Shown here: positions 1-9,389 of the stretch, one piece after another
How the letters are laid out: every line of letters starts with the position of its first letter
How positions within the stretch are numbered: the first letter of the stretch is position 1
Position numbers and translations under genes: made by a program
The notes under the pieces: generated by a model
Database searches by the model: none
Seen by the model: only the letters and a program-made list of their open reading frames with translations
What the model was told of the DNA's origin: nothing
DNA from: Rosa chinensis
Taxonomy: Eukaryota > Streptophyta > Magnoliopsida > Rosales > Rosaceae
DNA length: 64,000 nucleotides
NCBI RefSeq assembly: GCF_002994745.2
Contig: NC_037089.1
Location: 86,328,347-86,392,346, forward strand
Reading direction: 5' to 3'

Positions 1-600
1 ATATATTTTAGAACATTTTTTTAATTGATATAAATTAAATGAGAAATTTTTGTTAGACAAAATTTCTTCTTTAATTTGATATGTCATATGATGGAGGATA
101 TTCCTAGAAATAGAAATGGGTTGGACAAGTAAATCTAATAATTGAAATTAAAATGTAGGGTGTAATGAGCAAGTAGGGTGAACAAAGAAAATTATAGGAT
201 GACAATAACCTCACCCTATATACAAACCATTTGGGAACTATATGCCTTCTTCACTACAATAAGTCCAACAACACCAAGTTTTCTTCCTCCACCCAGGAGC
301 GGAGGGATGAAGGGGCACCTCGGTCACGTGCCCCAGTCATGTTTCTTGGCAAAAGTTGATTTATATATATATGACTAGGACAAAGATCAAGTTCAATGCA
401 GCAAGTCAGCAGCCAGCCATGCAGGCAAAGAGAGCAGGTATGTGAGGAAGGAAAGAAGTTTGGAACTTCTTGTTCGGTCTTGTTGTGGAAAGTGGAAACC
501 AGGGCCCTAACCTACCAATTGAGCTTTTTCTTTTATTTTTATTAGTTTTTGCTTCTTTTTGTCTTTTCTTTTCTATATACTTTTTTCTTCTTTTTCTTAT

Positions 601-636
<36 letters not shown>

Positions 637-1350
637 TTATTATATCAATTCTCATCTTATCAAAAATTATTTAATATATCAATATCTAGAATGGAAAACA
701 GGTTTGATATCCTATATAATATAATATTATTATATAATATCTTTCATTCCCAAACCTTTTTGACATCTCATAGAATTGATTACAATTAAAGATTGGTATT
801 TCCTTCTTACTTACAAATTTCTCAGTCCAATGTGGAAATGATAAAAAAATAATAATTAATTACCCATGTATTGCCGCAGTCGAATGAGAACGATATTTTT
901 ACTAGTGTAGATGATGATACTATTATGAAAGTTGAGGATAATTACCGTTGTTAGATAAAAATTACATATAATTTTTTTTTTATACTTTCATATTATCAAT
1001 ATTTTTTTGTGCCCCAGTAAATATAATTTTCTGGCTCCGCCACTACCTCCACCAATTCATATCTTCTTTCATGCTTATTTTTTTTTTCAAATTAGCTTTG
1101 CTGATTCATATATATATTTTTTCAAAAGGGATGGGGAATGAAGAAGCTTTGCTGATTCTTTCACTCAACTGACCCTCATAAACCCATCTTCAAGATGGAG
1201 CAAATTATTAAACTTCTATACTCCAAGTTATCCTATAAAGAAATCACTATCTAAATATCATAAATTGGAAAAAGAAAAAAGCAGTTAGCTAACCTTTCAG
1301 ACTAAATGGTTGGCATCCAGGTAATCCTGGACCGAAAATCTTCTCAAGCC
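1..1350. other. AT-rich intergenic DNA
   Basis: No convincing coding sequence is visible. The ORFs here are low-complexity, Phe/Ile/Tyr-rich translations of AT-rich DNA. A (TA)n microsatellite lies at about 605-632. Several poly-T runs occur between 960 and 1120. Confidence 0.7.
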
Positions 1351-1351
1351 A

Positions 1352-1669
1352 CTAAAGTGTAAAGACAACAGTTGCAGCCACTTCCTTTCCAGCAAGCTTC
1401 TTCAGATCATGAAACAATGTATACCTAATAAGCAGCTGCACGCAAATGCAGATGCCGACAACCAACTCGAGTAGAGACGCACAAGTGTGAGGGCGGGGAG
1501 TGAACCAAAACACAAGGAGAATAAGGATGATCATGACCGCTAGAAGAAGCCAGAAGTAGGCCATTTTCTTGGGTTTAGGTTTAGGGTCTATGTAAAAGCC
1601 CTGCCACCGCCCCTTTCCTCTGCCACCAACCTCACACGCGTCCGCCTCTTCAATTTTCTGCTCCTTCAT
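1352..1669 (-). CDS. Small hypothetical membrane protein, 105 aa
   Basis: I do not recognise this ORF. After a basic, Gly-rich N-terminus and a PKPKPKK stretch comes a strongly hydrophobic segment (about residues 37-58, starting AYFWLLLAVMIILILLV). A second, weaker hydrophobic stretch lies at about residues 65-82. The first 25 or so codons lie inside one arm of the 1588-2193 inverted repeat, so the start may have been created by the repeat. It could be a short type II membrane protein or a chance ORF. No intron or promoter supports it directly. Confidence 0.3.
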   Translation of the reverse strand: MKEQKIEEADACEVGGRGKGRWQGFYIDPKPKPKKMAYFWLLLAVMIILILLVFWFTPRPHTCASLLELVVGICICVQLLIRYTLFHDLKKLAGKEVAATVVFTL

Positions 1670-2193
1670 TCCCCATCCCTTTCAGTTCCAAATCTTCATC
1701 AATGCAATTCGGAAACGTTTTGTAGTTCCACTTTCATTCTTCGACTTCTCCATTCCGCACCCTTTTCCTCGAGATAGATTCCTCAAAGCAACCCGGGATG
1801 TGGTGTCTCGAGGAAAAGGGTGCGGAACGGAGAAGTCGAAGAATGAAAGCGGAACTACAGAGCATTTCTGAATTGCATTGACGAAGATTTGGAACGGAAA
1901 GAGATGGGGAATGAAGGAGCGGAAAATTGAAGAGGCAGACGCGTGTGATTCCGCACCCTTTTCCTCAGGATAGATTCCTCAAAGCAACCCGGGATGTGGT
2001 GTCTCGAGGAAAAGGGTGCGGAAAAGAGAAGTCGAAGAATGAAAGCGGAACTACAAAGCGTTTCTGAATTGCATTGACGAAGATTTGGAACGGAAAGAGA
2101 TGGGAAATGAAGGAGCGGAAAATTGAAGAGGCGGACGCGTGTGAGGTTGGTGGCAGAGGAAGGGGGCGGCGGCGGGGCTTTTACATAGAGGCA
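1588..2193. repeat. Foldback with inverted and direct repeat copies
   Basis: A segment of about 185 bp at 1588-1772 recurs as its reverse complement at about 2005-2193, and as a shorter reverse-complement copy at about 1801-1947. The centre at about 1755-1825 is itself near-palindromic: CCGCACCCTTTTCCTCGAG on the left and its complement on the right, around a loop containing CAACCCGGGATG. The same mini-palindrome is repeated at about 1948-2022. The arms differ at scattered positions. The arrangement is arm, inverted arm, inverted arm, so a transcript through it would form a long hairpin. Confidence 0.8.
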
Positions 2194-2383
2194 GCGGATC
2201 CGTTGTAGAGCGCTGGACACCTTGCCTGAGCTCACCTTGTGGCTCGATTTGAACAGGGTTAGAGGATATGACCGGCGGCGTTTTCGCCTTGACTGTGATG
2301 TCCTCATCGAGCTCACCATCCTCGACATCTAAAGCGATCGATGCTGTAATTCTTGGCAAAAGGATCGTAGCTGCCGCCACCAT
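2051..2383 (-). CDS. Possible first exon of an unrecognised protein
   Basis: The ORF begins MVAAATILLPRITASIALD and continues with an acidic stretch (DVEDGELDEDITVK). It looks protein-like for the first 55 or so residues. The rest runs into the inverted-repeat arm and reads as low-complexity Ser/Pro sequence. A possible splice donor (CAG|GTGTCC, minus strand) lies where the quality changes, so only about 2214-2383 may be coding. No downstream exon was identified. It could be a chance ORF. Confidence 0.2.
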   Translation of the reverse strand: MVAAATILLPRITASIALDVEDGELDEDITVKAKTPPVISSNPVQIEPQGELRQGVQRSTTDPLPLCKSPAAAPFLCHQPHTRPPLQFSAPSFPISFRSKSSSMQFRNAL

Positions 2384-3174
2384 CTTAATCTCGAGAACAC
2401 TAAAAGTCTAAAACCCTAACTGTTGTGACGAATCTACTGTTGTAAATGTAATTGTGCCTTTTTCCCATTTCGTTTGTTAAATTTTTGGATTGAAACTGTG
2501 TTTCTAATCTCTCTTTCTTGTTTCTTCTTATCTTTTCTCTAATCTTTCATGATATCAATATTTTTTGATACCCAACATGTTCATTGTAGAATGTGATTTT
2601 TTTTTTGTTCAATTGTGATACATGGAACCCTAGTAGCAATAAAAAATTATTTATGAAACCCTAAGACTCAAATATTGTGCTCTACCCCGGCCTAAAACCT
2701 TGAATAGTGTTGCTATGAAATACTAGGTTTTGTCTTATTAATTATTCTCATCGATTTGAATTTATATCATGGTTCAAGGAAAGCTTGAACAATTGAATTT
2801 CGATTGATTAATTATAGATCAAGACATTGATCAATATTTTTATGATATATGTTAATAGGTGAAAACAAAATTGATGAAAATAATTAACCATAAACATCAA
2901 GTGAGATATATTGTATCTTTAAGTTGATTGGGAGATTAGAAATGAGAACAAAGTAGCTATAGAGTAATAATCATTCATTTGAGTCAAATTCTACTAGAAG
3001 ATACTTGACCATTGAAGAGGCAACGAGTTATTATTTTGCTCGGCATTTGGACTGCATTGGTTGTGTTTTTTATTTTTATTTTTATTTACTAGAAAATCTA
3101 TAGAAGTCATTCATAATAAAGTATATAGATTTTCAAAAATCAATAAAAAGTCACTTCCACCTCACTTGAATCAG
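2384..3174. other. No gene recognised; expected golgin 5' exons absent
   Basis: This AT-rich stretch shows no exon similar to the N-terminal armadillo-like part of the golgin whose later exons follow from 3175. It therefore holds the breakpoint at which that gene lost its 5' half, or a very diverged remnant of it. Confidence 0.5.
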
Positions 3175-4931
3175 AAAAATGCTGATCGCCAAACAATGTT
3201 AACGTCAACATTGATTCCTCAACCACATTCAATGACTCATGCACCCCTTGAGGAAGATGTGAACATGTCATTTGGAAGGTTTGTTTATTCATGTGCATTT
3301 TTAGATTTTTACTCCATGCTTCCATTTTTAGTTTATTATTTATATTTTTCTGCGTCATATTATTTTCATCAATCCAGGTAAAAGCTTTGTTGTGGTAATT
3401 AATGGTAAAAAAAAACTTGATTCTCTTGCAGCATGCTGTTACAAGGTCTTGCCTTGAGTGAGAGTGAAGTCGATCTTGAGGTAATGCAATGCTTAGTTGC
3501 TTCTGAGTTTTGTAAGACCATAAAACCTCTGTAACATTAGCTAATATATTGAGGTGCAGACATGTTGCAGAGCTGCCAGTGTTCTATCTCATGTCATGAA
3601 GGACAATATCCAGTGCAAAGGTAAAGGTATGCAGTCACATCATTGTACTTGCATTAAATTCGCTGCTTTCTTTCTTATAATCACTTAACATGGCAAAGAA
3701 GAATTAAATAAATGGAGGTCCTATCTTACAATTGTCTAACGTGAAGAAACAATTTGCAGGTGTTGCATATTGAACTTGAGGCACCAACGCCATCTTTAGG
3801 CGCTTCTGAGCCTCTAATGCATCGCGTGGTAAAATACTTGGCCCTTTCCTCTTCCATGAAAAACAAAGATGGAAAGTCAAGTGGAAATGCATATATTCAA
3901 CCAATGCTCTTGAAAATGCTGGTGACTTGCTAGCTGATTGCCCTAGTGCTGTTCATTGCTTCCTAGATTCACGTGCCCACATCACATATCTGCTTGAACT
4001 GGTATTCAGTTCATCCGCTGCAGTGTTCGTAAAGGGATTGGTGGCTGTTCTTCTGGGAGAGTGTGTTATCTACAATAAATCAGGTGAAAGTGGGAAATAT
4101 GGTTTTACTGTAGTTGATTACATAAGCCAGAAGGTTGGACTCACATCATACTTTCTGAAGTTTGATGAAATGAGAAAAAACTTCCTTTTCACCTCTGCAA
4201 GGTCTGCTGAGCCCCGTCAACAATTAACTAGATCTGCTTCTGCTGGTATGGTAGAGCCCGAAGATGTTGACGAGAACAATTTATCTGATCAGAAGGATGA
4301 GGATCTACCGGTTCTCTCCTCAATCTTTGATGCTGCATTTGTAAACCTTGTTAAGAGTTTAGAGGCAAACATCAAAAAAATCGTTGAGGTTTACACTCAT
4401 TCAAAGTGCAAGGTGGCAGTGATGCTAGCAGAATTGGAACAAAAGAGTGGGGAAAGTGATGGGGAGTATGTTAAGAAAAGCAGTGCTCTGAAATACAGGT
4501 ATTGCTAAATGTACACCAACTCTTGCTTTTTCTTTCTTATAGAGGGCACTTTTATGGATGTAGAAAAGTTGATCGACTGTAGAAGAAGCATGATGTGTTA
4601 TGCATGTTATTGAATATGTTTGGTTTAGCGATTTGTTTTTTGTCAATGTTTGGTTTCATAGTCTTTCTCATCTTTTAGGACCTCCTTGGCCGCAATGCAA
4701 GCTTGGCTGAGGACGTGGCAGGCTGGCAGCAACTGGTGGGGGAAGTCATTCTCGGTCTGAGCAAGGCACAGGCTCAGATAGAGTTCATGTAGAGACACTT
4801 AGACGAGATCTTCAAGAAGCATCCAGGCAGTTGGAGTTGCGCAAGGCAGAGAAAGCCAAGATTGAATCTGAGGCATCCATGTATAAAAATTTAGCTGGCA
4901 AGATGGAATCCCACCTGAAGAGTCTATCGGA
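3175..4931 (+). pseudogene. Golgin candidate 6/p115-Uso1-like pseudogene, 5' portion
   Basis: This is related to the plant p115/Uso1 homologue (golgin candidate 6, MAG4), a coiled-coil tether at the ER-Golgi interface. Five exon pieces with GT/AG borders are readable: 3175-3278 (TMLTSTLIPQPH), 3432-3480, 3560-3620 (TCCRAASVLSHVMKDN), 3760-4498 (EPLMHRVVKYLALSSS; AVLLGECVIYNKS) and 4679 onward (LAEDVA; then EKAKIESEA). The introns are retained, so it is not a processed copy. Damage: everything upstream of the late armadillo region is missing; one base is lost near 3929, giving a stop within what should be LVTWLADCP; about 20 bases are missing near 4479; and there are further frame slips at 4720-4790. 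The exon stops at 4931, where a copia element is inserted, and resumes at 13748. It is almost certainly non-functional. Confidence 0.9.
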
Positions 4932-5546
4932 TGTTAGAACTACACTAGTCTAATGCTGTAAATCTATCTCAGTAAGAGCACATGTAAACAATGTTATATA
5001 TGTAAACTTTATTTAGGATTGCAATAGTAAACGCATAGTATATTAGGATTGCAGAAACATATCTATCCTAATATATAGATGAACTATTTAGGAGTGGTAT
5101 ACTAGTCGCATCCTAATATAGGACTGAAACTTCATATCTCTCCTGATATCTGCAATGTATATAAACTGTACAGTATGTAAAGGAGTCTTACACGATGCAC
5201 TTGAACCATTCATCTTAGTCTTCTCTTGATTCCACCTCCAGTATTCTCTTAGTATGATGGGACTAATTTATGAGAACTGATTGTGTATCAGAAGGGACCA
5301 AAACGTTATATATAGCAATGTAATAACAGTTTCTTCCATCAAGAAACTGCCATCACCCTTTAACTGCTATTTCAAATATATAACTTCTTGCAACTGTCCT
5401 AATTTGATTTCAAATCAATCCAAACAGATTAGGATAAGTACTTAAACTTATTTTAAATACAAACTCTAACAAATACGTTTACTTAAGTGTATATGCTGTA
5501 CATACAAGGTTTCTATGTAATGTCTTGTTCATCAGGTTTTCTAACA
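4932..5546 (-). repeat. Copia LTR, outer left copy
   Basis: 615 bp, starting TGTTAGAACTACAC and ending GGTTTTCTAACA. It differs from the middle LTR at three sites: TATATGTAAAC for TATACGTAAAC, CTCTTGATT for CTCCTGATT, and GAACTGATTG for GAACAGATTG. It directly abuts the TCGGA target duplication on its left. Confidence 0.93.
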
Positions 5547-5548
5547 AT

Positions 5549-7380
5549 TGATAGGAGCATTTTAATGCGGTATTTTAATAGTTAATTCCTCACATTTTGC
5601 TTAGTTAATTCCTTAACGAATCAATTTTTAATTCAATTTCTATTTTTAGGTACATTGGAGTAAATGAAGGTGAAATGAGCGTTAGGTCCATAATTACCTG
5701 GAAATGATGGAGAAAAAATGGAAATGTACTAAAAGATCAATTTTACACATATTCCTACTCCGGCTAGGAGAAACCAAGCCAAGCAAAGAAGAAGGAGCGG
5801 CCGCCTGACCAAATGAACTTCAAATGAGCTGAAACCTTCCAGATCCATTCTAGACACCCAAAGAATCATTTCTTATGAAGAGTGCCAGAGAAAAATATGA
5901 GTGGAAGGCCTTCAAACAATCAACCCAATTTTCTACAGAAGCAAAACCGGAAAACTGGATATATTTTTTCTACAATCTCTTTAATAGATCATCATCACTT
6001 CCATGTTGCTGCACCTTCATGCTTTGCTTTCATTTCATCATTTCTCTTTCTTTTCCATATTTTACAAATCACTTTCATACTCCACTTTCATTATTTTTCT
6101 TCCACTCATCATTTCACTCTTCTTTTTCTTCCCTATATAAACACCTTCTCCTCTCACTCTAAAACACATTCCTTCATCCATCTCATCTTCTTTGTCTCTC
6201 CATTTCCTTTCCATTTTCCTATACCAATTCCTTCATCCATTTCATCTTCTTGTCTCACCATTTCCTCTCCATTTTCCTTAGTTAACACATTCCTTCATCC
6301 ATTCCATCTCCTTGTCTCTCCATTTCCTCTCCATATTTCTTTTCCATTCTCTAGTTTTCTTGTTCTTCATTTTCAAGCCAAGAGAAAGAGAAGCCATGCA
6401 ATACATCAATTTCCCAACCGCCATCCACCCTTGTGTCGTCCCTAGAAGATTGCTTGCTTTCAAGGATCTTCAAGTTCTTCGTCTCAAGGCTTTATCATTC
6501 ATCTTTCAAGGTGTATTATATCATTTCTCTTGTTTTCTTTGTTTGCTTTTGTAAAACTATGAATTCTAGTTAACAAATAATGTTAAGGGCAAAGTTTAAA
6601 GCCCGTTTATATGTTTTGAGATAAAGTTGTGATTTCTATATGTTGATTTTTATGTTGCTTATGTGGGTTTGTTTAATTAAATTTGCATGATAGAAAACTT
6701 TTGTATTTTAGTCTTATGTGGTTGCAAACACTTAGGGTTTTGATATAATTGGTGCTAGGTTTAAGAACATGAAATCGACTTTTCGTTTTGTGTAAACTTG
6801 AATCAAAGTAGTAAAGGTTTTGTGCAAAGACCGAATTTAATTAAAGAGGATTGCAATTAGGTGGACTTTTCCATACTAAGTTGTACACTTGAGTTGATAG
6901 CCTTTCTCTATGTCTAATGCGTTGAACATGTCATGATTGACTAGCTTTCTAGGGCTTGATTGCATGTTTGATAGGATTAATCTAGGTGCTTTCGCTTAGG
7001 TTAATTAGCATTGAAAAGTAAAATATGGGAAATCATTTGCTTTCGAATGTTTCACATGATCAACTCCTCTCTCATGACATTTAAAATCAACTATAGGAAT
7101 TGTAATTGGATTTCTTGCATATAGATGTGGTTTTGATCTTTGTTCCTTGCGATCCACCCTTGTATATATGTTTTTACATTTTCTTTATTTTATTTATCTT
7201 AATTTTCAATTCTATAATTCTTAAACCCCCCTCCCTTTTTATTTTGTTACTTGTATATATTTCTATTCTTTATTTTATTTTTGTAAATAATACTTTATTA
7301 TTTTAATTCTTTATTTGTTTATACAATTGTATATATTTATATTCTTTATTTTATTTTTGTAAATAATACTTTTGTTACCA
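5549..7380 (+). mobile_element. Tat-like gypsy solo LTR nested between two copia LTRs
   Basis: About 1.83 kb starting TGATAGGAGCATTTTAATGCG and ending GTTACCA, with a TATA box (CCTATATAAAC, 6132-6142) and a pyrimidine-rich downstream leader. The long, non-coding, T-rich sequence and the TGATAGGAGCAT start resemble LTRs of the Tat branch of plant gypsy elements; this is family-level recognition and was not searched. ORFs within it are low-complexity. The exact ends are ambiguous: TG...CA gives 5549-7380, whereas a 6-bp direct repeat CAATTG lies at 5545-5550 and 7379-7384. No internal gypsy sequence accompanies it. Confidence 0.65.
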
Positions 7381-7382
7381 AT

Positions 7383-7997
7383 TGTTAGAACTACACTAGT
7401 CTAATGCTGTAAATCTATCTCAGTAAGAGCACATGTAAACAATGTTATATACGTAAACTTTATTTAGGATTGCAATAGTAAACGCATAGTATATTAGGAT
7501 TGCAGAAACATATCTATCCTAATATATAGATGAACTATTTAGGAGTGGTATACTAGTCGCATCCTAATATAGGACTGAAACTTCATATCTCTCCTGATAT
7601 CTGCAATGTATATAAACTGTACAGTATGTAAAGGAGTCTTACACGATGCACTTGAACCATTCATCTTAGTCTTCTCCTGATTCCACCTCCAGTATTCTCT
7701 TAGTATGATGGGACTAATTTATGAGAACAGATTGTGTATCAGAAGGGACCAAAACGTTATATATAGCAATGTAATAACAGTTTCTTCCATCAAGAAACTG
7801 CCATCACCCTTTAACTGCTATTTCAAATATATAACTTCTTGCAACTGTCCTAATTTGATTTCAAATCAATCCAAACAGATTAGGATAAGTACTTAAACTT
7901 ATTTTAAATACAAACTCTAACAAATACGTTTACTTAAGTGTATATGCTGTACATACAAGGTTTCTATGTAATGTCTTGTTCATCAGGTTTTCTAACA
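7383..7997 (-). repeat. Copia LTR, middle copy (3' LTR of the coding unit)
   Basis: 615 bp. It carries none of the private differences seen in the two outer LTRs, so it is closest to the ancestral sequence. It serves as 3' LTR for the minus-strand coding unit, because the purine-rich tract lies immediately inside it at 7998-8007. Confidence 0.93.
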
Positions 7998-8007
7998 ATC
8001 TCCCACT
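7998..8007 (-). other. Polypurine tract of the copia element
   Basis: Minus-strand AGTGGGAGAT directly precedes the TGTTAG start of the 3' LTR, the expected place and composition for second-strand cDNA priming. Confidence 0.75.
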
Positions 8008-8497
8008 GAACTTGACATTGCTTAGAAATTGATATGTGCATATACATGTATCAGTTAGCTAAATTGTGCACATTCTGTTTGTATTCCCTGTCTGTTCCAA
8101 ATTCTGTCAATCATGTTTGCTTTAAAGAATCATAGAACAACACAATGAATCAGAGAAAACATTAGCGTTCCATGATCACATTGCAGCAACCAAAATCACA
8201 TGAATCATCCTTATTACAGCTGCACTGTAATCAAGCTTAAATTATCATATCATATATGATATAAGCATGCATAATGTCCTACCAAAATTTCTAATCATAT
8301 AGAACTGAAGCAAATTATATTTCACTCGCCTAATATCATGAATTTGCATATTTGCTGTTTATAAACAACAATCTGAAATTGTACAACTTAATCATGCAAA
8401 TACACAATGAAGTGAAAACTCAAGAATGTAATAATACTTAACTGATCGTTGTCTGAAAATCCATAAATTATAATACACAACAATGAGTGAGATACCA

Positions 8498-9389
8498 TCA
8501 GACTTCATCAGGATTGAAACTGTCCAACACTCCCATATTTTTGGTGTGTCTAATAAAATCAGAAACTGCCAAGGCTTTTGTCAAAGGATCAGCCAATTGA
8601 TCTTTAGTTCCAATCTTCACTACCTCTATCTCCTCATCTCTGACACTTTCTCTCACTGCAAAGTATTTCACATCAATGTTCTTAGAACCTGAAGACCTTT
8701 TATTATTCTTTGAAAAGAATACTGCAGATGCATTATCACAGTAGATTATTATAGGCCTTGACACAGATTCTACAATCTTTAAGTGAGCAATGAAATTCTT
8801 CAACCATAGTGCATGCCCAGTAGCTTCAAAGATGGCTATATATTCAGCCTGAAAGGTTGAAGTTGTTGTCAGAGTTTTATGCATTCTTAGGACATTGACC
8901 TTTATGCAACTTGTCTCCTTTTGACATTGGTGACTCCCCTAAATTACAATTCTGCATCCCAAATCTCTAAAGTATTTTATCAACATAATTCTTTTGAGAC
9001 AAGCCTAAAGCATACTGTTTTCTATCCCTTGTTATCTCAATCCCAAGCACATAATGAGCCTCTCCCATATCCTTCATATCAAACTGATTTAAAAGAAAAC
9101 CCTTTGTTTCTTTTAATAGGCAAACACTACTACTAGCAAGAAAAATATCATCAACATACAAAATCAACAATATAAAGTCACTCCCACTGGTCTTCAAGTA
9201 AATGCACTCATCTAGTTTATTTTCCAGAAAACCAAATTGAGTGATTACTTTGTCAAACTTCAAGTACCATTGTCTTGAAGCCTGTTTAAGACCATATATT
9301 GACTTTCTAAGTTTGCATACCTTGCTGTCATCTTCTACAAAACCCTCAGGTTGCAGCATGTATATTTCTTCATATAGATCACCATTCAA
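8498..9389 (-). pseudogene. Copia pol, broken 3' part (RT end and RNase H)
   Basis: This continues the pol of the upstream frame. 8967-9389 begins just after the frame break and encodes the RT palm, including CKLRKSIYGLKQASRQWY and the catalytic LYVDDI. 8498-8884 encodes RNase H (FQAEYIAIFEATGHALWLK, IYCDNASAV, then the C-terminal KNIDVKYFAVRE stretch). Between them the frame continues through GDKLHKGQCPKNA and hits a stop. The segment that normally links RT to RNase H, on the order of a hundred codons or more, is absent. The element therefore cannot encode a complete polymerase. Confidence 0.88.

Noticed and set aside
5875..6554. ORFs in the 5549-7380 region
   Set aside because: Ser/Phe/Pro low-complexity translations of a pyrimidine-rich LTR leader; no domain.
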